A stretch of 64,000 nucleotides of DNA from an uncultured Pseudoflavonifractor sp. (GCF_944387275.1 NZ_CALXEG010000005.1:21567-85566), one strand, 5' to 3'. Numbered from the stretch's first letter, positions 40,601 to 49,760 are shown. Translations and numbers: made by a program. Notes: a model not told the origin generated them from the letters alone.

Positions 40601-43600
40601 GCTGCCGCCCTCGGGGATGGCCTCCGCCAGGGTCAGGCGGATGGTGTCGGCATCCTGCCGCACGGCGGACAGCACCTCCACCTCCTCCGTTCCATTGAGG
40701 ACGGTAAAGCCGGGGATATTGCCTGTGGCGGGGGTGATGTCACTGCCGCCGCGGTGGGTGATCTTCACGTCGATGACGCTCCGGTCTCCGTCCACATACT
40801 CCGCGCCGGAGATGTAGGGCCCGCGGTAGTAGTCGCTCTCGCCGTAGTAGTAGAGGATGCTGTTTGCCACGCGGCGGCCGATCTCGTCCTGGCCGTCCTT
40901 CTTGTAGTGGGCGGTGTCCTTGCGGGCAAACTCCATCTCCGTGGCCGCCAGGAAGAAGTTCTCCCCGTCGTCCAGGTCGTGCTGGGCGTTGCGGATAGCG
41001 GTATAGGCCGCGTCGTTGGAGATGTTGGGGTTATGGGTGCCGATCTGGCAGAGGAACATGGGGATGGTCTGGTCGCCCAGGTCGTCGCGGAATCTCTGGA
41101 GCAGGGTCTTCATGTCCTGCTCGTAGACCTCCTCGGCGATCATCAGACGGCCGTCGGTCTCGCCCTGGTTCCACACCATCAGCTCCACGCCGCCCGCGGC
41201 CTTGGCCCGGGTGACTGCCTTTCCGTAAAGGGTGGAGGTGTCGTCCGCGCTGGTGTAGTACATCCAGTAGCGGGTGGCCGCATGGCCCACATTGGGCGCG
41301 TGGAGACCGGAGCCCGAGTCGGCCGCAGGGACAAAGCCCACGGGGATACCCAGCGTCTCCACCAGGTAGTTGCCCAGGGCGGGGGTCATGGAACCGCCCG
41401 CGCCGTCATAGGGGTCCACCAGGTGGGTCCACTGGCCGGAACGGGTGTAGTTGGCCACCAGGTCGCTGGCCTGGGTGCGCGGGGTCTCAGTGGCCTGGCC
41501 CACCATATTGGACTGGCCGATGCACAGGATATTGATGCCCACGCCCCACTTGTGGGTGCCCGCGGCCTCTTCCACCACCGCGCCGCCGGCGTCCAGCGCC
41601 CGGACCTCCAGGCGGTACCAGCCGCCCTGGGGTACGGTCATGCTGCCGGACCAGGTCCCGGCGGAGAAGTCGGAGGCCATCTCGGTCCAGTCCACCACAG
41701 CGGCGGCGTCCTGGCCGGCGTCATAGTCCATGACCCGGGCCTCCACCTTTGCCGCGCCCTCTGCGGCCACAGTGCCGCTGACGGTGATCACGGCATTCTC
41801 ATTTTCCACGTCTCTCTGGATCACCTGGTGGTCGCCGAAGTCCTCCATAGTCAGGCCGGCGGAGGGCTGGGGCGCGCCGTCCACAGCCCGGACGATCACA
41901 TCGTCAAAGCTGGCGGACGTGTTATAGGTGGCAAGGCCGATCCTGCCGGAGGAGTGGGTGCCGTCCACAGCCTCCAGCTCCTTTACGCCGTTGACATACA
42001 GCGCGATATTGTCGCCGGAGAAGGTCATCTTCAGCGTATAGGTCTGCCCCAGCTCCATGGTGTATTCCTTCTGGGCCAGGATCACGCTGCCGCCGTCGAT
42101 GCGCCGGTCGATCATCAGCTTGCCGCCGTTGTAGGCGCCGACATAGCGGTTCTGTGTGCCGTCCGCCCGGCCGCTCACCATGACGGCAATGTTCTTGCTG
42201 GTCTCGGTGGGGGTCACCTTGACCTCCAGCTCGTAGTTGCTCCACGCGTCATCCCCGGCAAACGCCATGGCGCCGCCCGCACCGCTCTGCACGTAGGCCC
42301 CGTCTGTCACGGTCCAGGTGCCGCTGTCCACCGTCCAGCCGTCGGCGTCGCCGTCATTGAAGTCGTCCTGGAAGAGGATGTCGCTCTCCTCCTCCGCCAG
42401 CTTCCGGCAGACAAGTACGGAGGCGTCGTCCTGGTTATTCGCCTTGTTGGAGCGGGCCGTGTAGTAGAGGTACAGGCTGTCTCCCTCCTGCAGGAAGCAG
42501 GCGTCGGCAGCTCTGGCCCGGTCCGGCTCACCGTCCACAGAGTTGTAGAAAATCCCCTGCCGGGAGGCGGCGGAGAAGTCGGCGCTCAGCTTGGAGTAGC
42601 CGATGTTGCCGTTGGAGTTGTGGTAGACCACATAGGGCTCGCCGTCCTGCACCAGCAGCCGGGGCGAGGCGATGTTCCCCTTGTCGCCGGAGTCGGGGAA
42701 CTGGAGCACCTTGCCGGAGTCCGTCCAGTTCAGCCCGTCGTCAGACACGGCATAGAAGATCTGCTTTCCGTTGGTGTAGGTCCCGTCCTGGGAGCGGTAG
42801 CCGTTTCCGGTGTAGAGCATCACATACTTGTTGCCCTGCCCCTCGATGGTGTACTCGTAGACGCTCTGCTGATAGGCCTGGTTGCCCGCAGGGGCGGAAG
42901 CGGCCTCAAAGACGGTCTGAATGTTGGTAAAGTGGACGCCGTCGGCGGATTCCGCCACGCCAATGGCCGTGGAACCCATGCTGTAATACATCAGCATCCG
43001 CTGGTTTTCGCTGTCCCACACGGGCCAGGGGGCGTTGACACTGCTCGCCACGCCCAGGGACTGGGCAGTCATCACCGGAGTACCGTTTTCATATACGGTC
43101 CAGGGGCCCTCAGGGGCGGGCGCGGTGGCCAGCGCGATGCTTCTGGTCCCGCCGCTCTCATCGTTGTAGCTGAAATAGAGGTAGTAGCTGTCGATGGGGT
43201 CCTCCAGAACGCCCTCCGCCTTAAAGATGGCGGGCAGCTCCAGATTGAGGGCGGTCTTGTCGGGGGTCATCTGGTTGGTGACAATGACCTCCTGAGGCAG
43301 CTCCTCCTTCTCCTTGACGGTGATCCCGATCTTATCGCTGACCGCCTTGGAGCCGTCCTCTGCGGTCACCTCCACCCAGGCGGTGGCCTCGCCCGCGCTT
43401 ACGGCAGTGATCACGCCGTCCTCGTAGGTGATGCAGTCCGGATCGGCTCCGCCCACATGATAGGTGCAGGTGAGACCCTCGGTCACCTGGGCGTTGCTCT
43501 TATTGAAGACCCGCAGCTCAGGCTCAGCGGCCGTGCCCACGGTGAGGGTTTCGCTGTCCAGCGTCAGGCCTGCCCGGGCCAGCTGGTCTTCCTCACCGGG

Positions 43601-45574
43601 CCGCACCTCCACCGCGTGGACGATGTTGGTGTTCAGGCGCTTGCCCGCCTCGTAGAACATGTGCCAGCGGCCCTCGTCGTCCTGGATAAAATAGGGCGCG
43701 CCCGCCCGGCCGTAGTCGGGGTAGGCGTCGGGGTTGGCGTCGTCCACGTTGCGGACGCCCTGGGAGTTGTAGACCTCCCCCCACTCGATGCACTGGTCCA
43801 GGCTCTCCCCCACCTCAAAGGCGTAGATCTCGCCGGAAGAGGCGTGGCAGATGACAAAATACCGCCCGTCCCACTCCATAAACCAGGGGCCGGAGAAGTT
43901 GTCCTTGTACTCAGGGCCAAGCTCATCCGGGTTGAGCAGGGGCTCCTGCACCGGAGTCCAGTTGATGCCGTCGCTGGAGTAGGCGTAGTAGATGTTGCGG
44001 TGCATGTTGTTGCCGCTGCCGGTGATCATCAGCAGCATGATGTACTTGTTGCCCAGCTCCGGGATGGTGTGCTCAAACACACGGGCATAGCTGGCCTCGC
44101 TGAAGCCGCTGCCGGTCTTGGAGAAGTCGTTGGCGTGTACAATTTCTCCCCCGTAGGTCCAGTTGAGCAGATCCGTGGAGGTGGCGTAGCGGGTGGTGGG
44201 GTTCTCGCCGTGGAAGTACATCACATAGCACCCCTGCTCCTCGATCCACATGACCTGGGGCGAGGAGACATGGGAGACGCTGTAATAGGGGTCCCACTTG
44301 TTGCTCACCACGGGATTGTTCTCGTACTCAATCCAGGGGCCGTCCAGGGAGTTGGACACTGCCACGCAGTTGCCCGCAGGGTTATTGTGGGGCGCATAGA
44401 ACAGATAGTAGCGGTAGGCATTGTCCCCGAAGCTGTTGCTCACCGGGTGGTCCTTGGTGTCCACAATGGTGGGGAAATTGAACTCCTCGGTGGGGTTGTA
44501 CAGGTAATCGGTCATCTCAATGGTATAGCCCACCGCCGCGAAGGCGGGAAAGTCGGGGGCAGGCAGGCTAGAGGTCACCTGATATACCTCCGAACGAAGC
44601 GTGCTGCCCGCCGCCTCGACCTCCACATAGTAGGTGCCCATGGGGACCGTGCCGGGGATGGTCAGCGTCACTTCCGCCGCGTTGTCCACAACGGCTCCTT
44701 CGGCGGGGTCCACGCCCTCCACCGCCCCGCTGTCGATGTCCACCAGCGTTACAGTGACAGGTGTGTCGTTCTCCAGGTTCTCGCCCGCGATGGCCACGGT
44801 CACCTGCTGCTCCTGGCCCTCTGTCTGGCTGTATTCCGAGAGCGTGACCGAGGTGAGCCGGGGGTTCTCTGCCGCGGAGCCGTCATAGGGCCCCAGCTGG
44901 GCGGACAGGTCGCCGGTACCCGCCCGGACGGACTGCACGTCCATATTGCAGCGCCCCTTGTTGTCCGCGCCCAGCCGGATCAGGTCCGCGCCGGTGAGGC
45001 CCCAGTTGGAATCCTGCTCCAGGACCAGCTGGCCGTCTACGTAGACCTTGTAGTGATTGGTGGCGGGGTCGATCACCATGCCGTAGTTGTGCCATTGGGT
45101 GGTGTCCACCGGCTCCACCTGGGTGAAGTCGCCCCGGTTGGTAACGCCGCCGTCCTCTGTCCCGTACTTCAGGAAGATGGGGAAATATTTTCCCGTCCCA
45201 TTCACCCGGACGGAGAACTCGTTGGTCCGGTCGCCCTCCACCGGCCCGGACAGGCGGATGGAGGCCTCAACGGTAAAGACGGTATCCGGCAGGTCAATGC
45301 TCTCTTTGTTCACCACCCAGGTGTAGCTGCCGGCATCCGTGTTGCTCTTGTCGTCGCCCTTCAGAATGTTGATATACCCGGCCTCCTGGCTCACGCTGCC
45401 GCTGTCGCCTGAGCCCAGGCTGGTCTTGAAGCTGTCCGTATAATACTCTGTGTCCGCATCCAGCAGATCCCAGGGGCTCCCCGCCCCGGACTCATCCTCC
45501 GCCGTGGCGTAGGTGGGGATGAAGCTGAGGATCATCGCCAGCGCCAGGAGCAACGAACATGTCCTCTTTTTCAT
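37670..45574 (-). CDS. 2634-residue S-layer-anchored modular carbohydrate-active protein (GH43-like, SGNH esterase, SLH)
   Basis: Exported by a signal peptide (residues 1-25). Modules: LamG-like 38-230; Ig/IPT-like 238-335; GH43-like propeller 342-655 (FNFPTIVDTKDHPVSN, YLFYAPHNNPAGN); Ig-like 670-755; second propeller 770-1060; LamG/DUF1080-like 1065-1230; beta domain 1245-1340; SGNH/sialate-esterase-like domain 1346-1580 (ILCIGQSNMVGQ with Ser, WNQGETDG); then a second LamG 1718-1915, Ig 1920-2015 and propeller 2022-2337, near copies of the first block. The C-terminus has SLH repeats (FTDITDAEIKAAAEQ, FMDVEAGAWYADAVAWCQ) for wall anchoring. The start overlaps the zincin stop (ATGA, GGAGGCG upstream). 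It likely trims acetylated arabinose-containing glycans. Confidence 0.9.
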   Translation of the reverse strand: MKKRTCSLLLALAMILSFIPTYATAEDESGAGSPWDLLDADTEYYTDSFKTSLGSGDSGSVSQEAGYINILKGDDKSNTDAGSYTWVVNKESIDLPDTVFTVEASIRLSGPVEGDRTNEFSVRVNGTGKYFPIFLKYGTEDGGVTNRGDFTQVEPVDTTQWHNYGMVIDPATNHYKVYVDGQLVLEQDSNWGLTGADLIRLGADNKGRCNMDVQSVRAGTGDLSAQLGPYDGSAAENPRLTSVTLSEYSQTEGQEQQVTVAIAGENLENDTPVTVTLVDIDSGAVEGVDPAEGAVVDNAAEVTLTIPGTVPMGTYYVEVEAAGSTLRSEVYQVTSSLPAPDFPAFAAVGYTIEMTDYLYNPTEEFNFPTIVDTKDHPVSNSFGDNAYRYYLFYAPHNNPAGNCVAVSNSLDGPWIEYENNPVVSNKWDPYYSVSHVSSPQVMWIEEQGCYVMYFHGENPTTRYATSTDLLNWTYGGEIVHANDFSKTGSGFSEASYARVFEHTIPELGNKYIMLLMITGSGNNMHRNIYYAYSSDGINWTPVQEPLLNPDELGPEYKDNFSGPWFMEWDGRYFVICHASSGEIYAFEVGESLDQCIEWGEVYNSQGVRNVDDANPDAYPDYGRAGAPYFIQDDEGRWHMFYEAGKRLNTNIVHAVEVRPGEEDQLARAGLTLDSETLTVGTAAEPELRVFNKSNAQVTEGLTCTYHVGGADPDCITYEDGVITAVSAGEATAWVEVTAEDGSKAVSDKIGITVKEKEELPQEVIVTNQMTPDKTALNLELPAIFKAEGVLEDPIDSYYLYFSYNDESGGTRSIALATAPAPEGPWTVYENGTPVMTAQSLGVASSVNAPWPVWDSENQRMLMYYSMGSTAIGVAESADGVHFTNIQTVFEAASAPAGNQAYQQSVYEYTIEGQGNKYVMLYTGNGYRSQDGTYTNGKQIFYAVSDDGLNWTDSGKVLQFPDSGDKGNIASPRLLVQDGEPYVVYHNSNGNIGYSKLSADFSAASRQGIFYNSVDGEPDRARAADACFLQEGDSLYLYYTARSNKANNQDDASVLVCRKLAEEESDILFQDDFNDGDADGWTVDSGTWTVTDGAYVQSGAGGAMAFAGDDAWSNYELEVKVTPTETSKNIAVMVSGRADGTQNRYVGAYNGGKLMIDRRIDGGSVILAQKEYTMELGQTYTLKMTFSGDNIALYVNGVKELEAVDGTHSSGRIGLATYNTSASFDDVIVRAVDGAPQPSAGLTMEDFGDHQVIQRDVENENAVITVSGTVAAEGAAKVEARVMDYDAGQDAAAVVDWTEMASDFSAGTWSGSMTVPQGGWYRLEVRALDAGGAVVEEAAGTHKWGVGINILCIGQSNMVGQATETPRTQASDLVANYTRSGQWTHLVDPYDGAGGSMTPALGNYLVETLGIPVGFVPAADSGSGLHAPNVGHAATRYWMYYTSADDTSTLYGKAVTRAKAAGGVELMVWNQGETDGRLMIAEEVYEQDMKTLLQRFRDDLGDQTIPMFLCQIGTHNPNISNDAAYTAIRNAQHDLDDGENFFLAATEMEFARKDTAHYKKDGQDEIGRRVANSILYYYGESDYYRGPYISGAEYVDGDRSVIDVKITHRGGSDITPATGNIPGFTVLNGTEEVEVLSAVRQDADTIRLTLAEAIPEGGSGQVRYLYGLNPFVDAYDTSSTVSDLQANATVVKDNTPLQLPLENTTTPVLVEGDQAPAAGWDLMDHAMAPDWTADGWRSSTKTGSITQQDEYINISKPNESGIGTEKLYHWVISPATLALPRDGFTLQVEARVAGMVDNQANEIAVRMGTDANDTDGKIASIFLGYGEDGFVSTMSNGTGEYTMALDTTVWHTFSIVVRLDAGVYVFDLFVDDQLAFENVPLTTYKGGDLIRLGADNGGRCNLDVKHVRLGTGEVLPDGVSPARVTEVTLSGTSQKETESAVVDVSVTGTGFADGEQVTLTLVDKRHQAVDGVAPATASFIGGTASAQLTIPSGLAVNGYYVKAVANGRTRYSGVYNVEADRTAPVFPEFTAQGYTIELEDYIYNPTNEFNFPTIVDTKDHPVSNELGDYRYYLFYAPHDNPAGNCVAVSNSLDGPWIEYDGNPVVSNQWDPYYDVSHVSSPYVMWLEEQGCYIMYFHGENPVTRYALSDDLLHWEYGGECLRATDFRSDGGEASYARVFEHTIPELGNKYIMLLMISPTGGFSDKNRDICWAYSDNGTDWTVVQEPLLDPTMNDEYQGNFSGPWFMPWEVDGETRYFVICHASSGNMYAFEVGESLNECIEWGVFYDSKDSADPDNPDDESAYPDYGRAGAPCFIQDDEGRWHMFYEGGKRLHANIVHATAPAEEAPGEETADYMPPTASGSVETLPDGSKLVTQRDLITGDVTETLTRPDGVTAQTTVTEAGEAQSRITIPAGVDGAVVEVPSGSGNVAVRVEEDGTETVLPIAYIQNGRARIWLEESAVIRFEQRAASFTDITDAEIKAAAEQMAAQGIFSGTGDQTFAPELPVDRATLVTVLYRLDGMEKADRPADFMDVEAGAWYADAVAWCQDSGVTNGVGGGRFAPDAALTWEQTAVMLYRYAGALGVVEPEDGTLTEREAALLWCAETGVGAAENPGRAVDRGQLALTIQRYIKALVG
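38564..40423 (-). repeat. Internal duplication, copy 2 (LamG-Ig-propeller block)
   Basis: It encodes residues about 1718-2337 and corresponds module for module to 43610-45463. Several stretches are identical at DNA level, for example the segment around 39014-39062 and that around 44053-44101. Confidence 0.85.
43610..45463 (-). repeat. Internal duplication, copy 1 (LamG-Ig-propeller block)
   Basis: It encodes residues about 38-655 of the same protein and is the partner of 38564-40423. Shared identical stretches of 40 bases or more suggest recent duplication or gene conversion. Confidence 0.85.
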
Positions 45575-46233
45575 TTAGCGCCTCCTTCTACCGCATAGCG
45601 CGCATCTTCTCCCAGCAGCAGCCGCTCCATCCGGCTGCAAAGTTCCTCAAAATCTCCGCGCGCCATTTTTCCTGTGTCGATCAGATAGAGATAGTCGTAC
45701 AGATTGGGCAGGCAGGGCAGGGACAGCAGCTCCTTGGCAAAGGCATGGGCCGCAATCTCCCCGCACCGGCTGATGTGGGAACGGCGCTTCAGCCCCAGGA
45801 GGGAGAAGCTGACGACCCCTTCCAGCTCCTCCACAATGGACTTGTGCTGCTGATACTCCCAGATGTGAAAGAACTCATGGGCCAGGTGGACCTCCGTCGC
45901 CTCCTCGCCGGTCAGACGCCGTCCCTCCCAGCCGCTGTGCCGGGCCAGCTCCTCAATGGAGTCGGGGTACAGCTCCACGCTGCACCCCTCCGGACTCATG
46001 GTGGCCTGTCCCCGGAGCACAACGCCATACCCCTTCTTCCCTGTCCCGCCCCGGTAGATCCGGATACCGCCGCTCTGGTAGAGACTCCTGATATCCGTCC
46101 CGCGGAACTGTGCGGCCGCCGTTCTCCCCGCCTCCAGAGCGCCGTCCACATAGTACCCCATCCGCTCCGGCGGTATCTTCTGAAACAGCAGGTCATTGGA
46201 AAGCTCACACATCGCCAGGATCCGATCGTCCAT
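45571..46233 (-). CDS. Zincin-like protein with HEFFH motif, coupled to the S-layer protein gene
   Basis: This 220-residue protein has no signal peptide and no known family that I can name. It contains EVHLAHEFFHIWEYQQHK, an HExxH zinc-binding motif, followed by the helical segment RCGEIAAHAFAKELLSLPCL, whose Glu could be the third ligand. The N-terminal part includes GYYVDGALEAGRTAAAQFRG. The start at 46233 has GGGGAGG seven bases upstream; an ATG at 46254 that overlaps the previous stop is an alternative. Its stop overlaps the start of the 2634-residue gene (ATGA), so the two are translationally coupled. Confidence 0.8.
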   Translation of the reverse strand: MDDRILAMCELSNDLLFQKIPPERMGYYVDGALEAGRTAAAQFRGTDIRSLYQSGGIRIYRGGTGKKGYGVVLRGQATMSPEGCSVELYPDSIEELARHSGWEGRRLTGEEATEVHLAHEFFHIWEYQQHKSIVEELEGVVSFSLLGLKRRSHISRCGEIAAHAFAKELLSLPCLPNLYDYLYLIDTGKMARGDFEELCSRMERLLLGEDARYAVEGGAK

Positions 46234-46250
46234 CCGCCCGCCTCCCCGAT

Positions 46251-48389
46251 TCATTTATAGGCCACTGCCAGTATCTCTTCCGAGTCCTCCATCATCTCAG
46301 TCTCAACGTCCAGAATGGAGTAGAGCTGTTCCGCTGTCTGCATGCCAGTCAGATCCAGCATTTTTTCCTTATAAAATACGAACACCTTGGGGATGGTGGC
46401 ATTGGCGTCCGAGTAGGTGGTGTTGTCGTCCAGGAAGTGGTTGAATATCTCCCTCCGTCTCCCCTTGGGAAAGGCCACGTAGGACGCCTGCTCCTTGCGC
46501 AGGCGTACCACGCCCTCCCGGTCCACCACAGCCACGCCCCGGCGCTTGAGCTTGATCAGGCCGCCCAGCATTCTCTTGTTCAGCTGGCCCTCAAACAGGT
46601 TCCACCGCCCGGTACCGCAGACATACCGGGTCTCCTCCGCCCGGGCCCCCAGGGAATCCGCCGCGATCTTCCCCATCTCCTCCCGGCTCAGCTCCGCCGC
46701 CCCCAGGCTCTTCTGCCGCAGCTCCGTGGCGCCGGTGGCGATGGCCCGGAGGATATTCTTCTGGGCGTCGATCTCGATGGACACGTCCACCGTATCCTCC
46801 TTGGCGCCGGAACGGACGATTTTTTCGATCACATCGGCCCGGATGCGCTTGATGTCCTCATCGGTGGGGTTGGCGATGGTGCGCTCCAGCTGCTCCCGCA
46901 CCATAGCCAGGGCCACGCCGATGGTGGAAATGTAGGGCGCGTTCTTGGCCATCTGGCACTTGACCTTCATCTTCTCCGCCAGGGCGTTGACAATGACCGC
47001 GCCGCTGCCGCCGCCGCCCACCAGGCTGATAAAGCTGCGGTCCAGGTCATACTCGGCGATCAGGTCCTCCACCACGGCGGACAGCTTCTCCATGGCCAGG
47101 TCCATGACCTGCCGGGCCGCCTCCCTGCCCGTGGTGCCCAGATACTGCCCCAGCGCCTCCCAGGCGGGCGCGTTGGACGCATCCACGCCCCGAGCGTAGT
47201 CCTGGTCCGGCACGTAGCCCAACAGGTTGGCCGCTCCGGCCAGGGTGAGGGAGTACTCCCTGCCGTCCTGGGCTAGCACGGTGACATACTCGCAGGGGTC
47301 GTCGCTGCGGGGGCTGACCAGCTGCACCTTGGCGGAGGTGATGGCGCCGGCGGGCGCAAAGCACTCGTACTCCTTGCCCGCGATGTGGGCGCTTCTGGGG
47401 CCCACGTCGGCGATCCTGCCGTCCCGCACCCGGATCATGCTGCCGCCGGCCACGCCCAGCGTGCGCACGTCCAGGCTCTGGAGATAGGTCTTGTGGCCGC
47501 CCACCTGGGCATACTTGATCATGACCTTGCCGTTTTTGATGACGCTGATATCCACGCTGGTACCGCCCGCCTCAAAGAAGATGCCGTCGGACACCTTTTC
47601 GTACATCAGCGCGCCGGCCACACCGGCCGCCAGGCCGGAGAGCATGGTCAGGATGGGGCGCTTGCGCACCTCGTCGATGCTCATAACGCCGCCGTCGCAG
47701 CGCATGATCATCAGGTCCGACTTGATCTTGGTGTCCCGGACCGCCTGCTCGGTCATGTTGGCGGTCTCCATCATCTTGGGGATCAGGCTGGCGTTGACCA
47801 CGGCGGTGCGGGTACGCATCTTCAGGCCGTAGAGCTGACTGATCTCATGGCCGCCGGTGCAGTAGAGCCCCATCTCCTCCGCAGTCCGGATGACCCGCTG
47901 CTCGTTGGCCGGGTCGTCCACACTGAAGGCCTCGCTGGCCACGATCACCTGAGCGCCCTGGTCCTTCAGCGTCTTGATGGCCGCCCGGATGCTCTCGTCG
48001 CTCAGCTCCTTGCTGTCCAGAAAGGTGTGGTAGCTTTTCAGGTATTTGTGGGGGGCCAGCTCGATATCCCCCACATTGGTCTCTCCCCGGGCGCCCCTGG
48101 CGTCGATGCCGGTGGCCATGCCCACAATACCCACGCTGGCCACGTCGCCCTCCAGCAGGGCGTTGGTGGCCTGGGTGGTGCCGTGGGCAATGAACACCAC
48201 GTCCTCGGGGGAGATGTGGTTTTCCTCCATCAGCGCGGAGATGATCTTCACCACGCCGTGGGCCACGCCCTCCTTGTGGGTGGTGGGGATCTTCCGCTTT
48301 GCGATTACCTCATAGGTATTGGCGTCAATGACGACGGCATCGGTGAAGGTGCCGCCCACATCAATGCCAATCCGTACTTTCTTACTCAT
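46251..48389 (-). CDS. Hydantoinase/oxoprolinase (HyuA-type) family protein
   Basis: This 712-residue protein is of the HyuA/acetophenone carboxylase beta type, which uses ATP to open or carboxylate small substrates. It begins with the phosphate-binding motif IGIDVGGTFTDAVVID and contains FIAHGTTQATNALLEGDVAS, MIMRCDGGVMSIDEVRKRP, TMLSGLAAGVAGALM, FFEAGGTSVDISVI and FISLVGGGGSGAVIVNALAEK. No HyuB partner is encoded nearby. The C-terminal 180 residues look unusual for the family and may be a distinct domain. The ribosome site is GGAGG. The substrate is unknown; the neighbours (permease and FAD oxidoreductase) suggest catabolism of a small acid or cyclic amide. Confidence 0.9.
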   Translation of the reverse strand: MSKKVRIGIDVGGTFTDAVVIDANTYEVIAKRKIPTTHKEGVAHGVVKIISALMEENHISPEDVVFIAHGTTQATNALLEGDVASVGIVGMATGIDARGARGETNVGDIELAPHKYLKSYHTFLDSKELSDESIRAAIKTLKDQGAQVIVASEAFSVDDPANEQRVIRTAEEMGLYCTGGHEISQLYGLKMRTRTAVVNASLIPKMMETANMTEQAVRDTKIKSDLMIMRCDGGVMSIDEVRKRPILTMLSGLAAGVAGALMYEKVSDGIFFEAGGTSVDISVIKNGKVMIKYAQVGGHKTYLQSLDVRTLGVAGGSMIRVRDGRIADVGPRSAHIAGKEYECFAPAGAITSAKVQLVSPRSDDPCEYVTVLAQDGREYSLTLAGAANLLGYVPDQDYARGVDASNAPAWEALGQYLGTTGREAARQVMDLAMEKLSAVVEDLIAEYDLDRSFISLVGGGGSGAVIVNALAEKMKVKCQMAKNAPYISTIGVALAMVREQLERTIANPTDEDIKRIRADVIEKIVRSGAKEDTVDVSIEIDAQKNILRAIATGATELRQKSLGAAELSREEMGKIAADSLGARAEETRYVCGTGRWNLFEGQLNKRMLGGLIKLKRRGVAVVDREGVVRLRKEQASYVAFPKGRRREIFNHFLDDNTTYSDANATIPKVFVFYKEKMLDLTGMQTAEQLYSILDVETEMMEDSEEILAVAYK

Positions 48390-48419
48390 TGCTTACCTCC
48401 AAATTTCGCGGGGAATACC

Positions 48420-48465
48420 GTTTCGTCTGTCCGGCCGCACCTTTCGGGGGCCGGACAGACGAAAC
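48420..48465 (-). promoter_or_regulatory. Intercistronic hairpin between permease and HyuA genes
   Basis: A perfect 17-bp stem (GTTTCGTCTGTCCGGCC and its complement) with a 12-base loop lies between the two genes, with no T-run. It may stabilise or partly terminate the operon message. Confidence 0.55.
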
Positions 48466-48473
48466 AGGAAAAT

Positions 48474-49760
48474 TCAGATCGCCACGAAGAAGCTGGCCAC
48501 GATCAGGCCCACAAAGGTGGAGACCATGATCCAGAGGATGGTCTTCTTCAGGTACTCGTTGACGTCGATCTTGGTGAAATCGGACACCCAGACATTGTGG
48601 GAGTTGGTGGGGTCGCAGACCGACTGGATATTGGAGTCCAGGCGCAGGGCCACCATGGCGGCCACCGGGTTCATGCCGGAGGCGGCCAGCAGGGCTACAA
48701 CGCCGCTGCCCAGGCCCCAGACGTTGAGCGGGCCGCGGTAGATGGCCAGCACGCTCAGCAGGCCGAAGATCAGGACGAACATCACCTCGTTGGTGGGGAT
48801 GAGGGCGGAAATGACAGGCTGGAGCACCGTGGCCACCTGGGGCGCCATAACGGCGTTCAGCGTCATGCCGATGCCGATCATCAGCGCGGCGGCGCCGGCG
48901 GTGTCCTGGATACCCTCCACAACGGAGCCGGTGACCACCTGCACAGGGTTCTTCGGGGTGGCCAGAATCAGGGCCGCCACAATGCCGATCACGATGGAGG
49001 GAACCAGGGGCATGCTGAAGGCAAACACCAGCACCACAGGAATAATGGGGCTGATGAGGGCGATGGCGCGGACGTTCTTCTCCGCCACAGGCTCGGAAGC
49101 GGGCATGGCCCACGCCTTGCGGGTCTTGGTGCCGCGCTTGATGTAGAACACGATCCACACCACGGCGATCACCATCAGGGGGATGCCGCACATCCAGGAA
49201 TAAGCGGTGACGGTCTCCAGAGGCAGGCCCAGGGTGTCGATGTACACGCCCAGCGTGCCCACGCTGAAGGTGACGCCGATGCCGTTGGAGAAGAGGAGCA
49301 CAGCGCCGGCCACCAGGGGGCTCACACCGGCGGAGATCATGATGGGGATGATGATGGTGCCCACCAGAATGACCATGCCCAGGCCGTTGGAGGCGGCGAA
49401 GATCAGGGAGCACACCACCAGGAAGGCCAGCGCGATGGGCAGAGGCTTGTCGCCGGCCAGCTCAGCGGCCTTGCGGATGATGGTACGGGTGACGCCCACC
49501 TTGGTGAGCACCTTGCCGAAAATGCCGCCGAAAAACAGGCCCGCAATGGCAGTGCTCATACGCATGGAACCGGATTCCAGAACATCTTTTGCCACGGTGA
49601 ACGCCTCTGCGTCGGAGGAGATAAAGGGGATCCCCGCCACCAGGGCGATGCCGACCGCCATGATGGGGAGTGCCAGGATTGTGGGAAGCTTGCGCATCAT
49701 CATCAGGACGACGCACACTGCAAAAATCGCAAAAATTCCAATTGCCTGTACAATTTCCAT
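48474..49760 (-). CDS. Carboxylate permease (GntP/CitMHS-like, ion transporter superfamily)
   Basis: This 428-residue protein has about 11-12 membrane helices (IFAIFAVCVVLMMMRKLPT, STAIAGLFFGGIFGKVLTK, ALAFLVVCSLIFAASNGLGM, VILVGTIIIPIMISAGVSP, LISPIIPVVLVFAFSMPL). Re-entrant-like Gly/Asn-rich segments include FSNGIGVTFSVGTLG. The fold is that of GntP/citrate-type symporters. The specific substrate is not readable; it is probably the acid or amide handled by the HyuA and FAD proteins beside it. AGGAGG precedes the ATG. Confidence 0.85.
   Translation of the reverse strand: MEIVQAIGIFAIFAVCVVLMMMRKLPTILALPIMAVGIALVAGIPFISSDAEAFTVAKDVLESGSMRMSTAIAGLFFGGIFGKVLTKVGVTRTIIRKAAELAGDKPLPIALAFLVVCSLIFAASNGLGMVILVGTIIIPIMISAGVSPLVAGAVLLFSNGIGVTFSVGTLGVYIDTLGLPLETVTAYSWMCGIPLMVIAVVWIVFYIKRGTKTRKAWAMPASEPVAEKNVRAIALISPIIPVVLVFAFSMPLVPSIVIGIVAALILATPKNPVQVVTGSVVEGIQDTAGAAALMIGIGMTLNAVMAPQVATVLQPVISALIPTNEVMFVLIFGLLSVLAIYRGPLNVWGLGSGVVALLAASGMNPVAAMVALRLDSNIQSVCDPTNSHNVWVSDFTKIDVNEYLKKTILWIMVSTFVGLIVASFFVAI

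Noticed and set aside
38564..45412. A plus-strand open frame of 2282 residues opposite the giant S-layer gene
   Set aside because: It is a shadow caused by GC-rich codons: no ribosome site, no recognisable motif, His/Val/Gly-rich composition, and the minus strand encodes clear modules, a signal peptide and SLH repeats.
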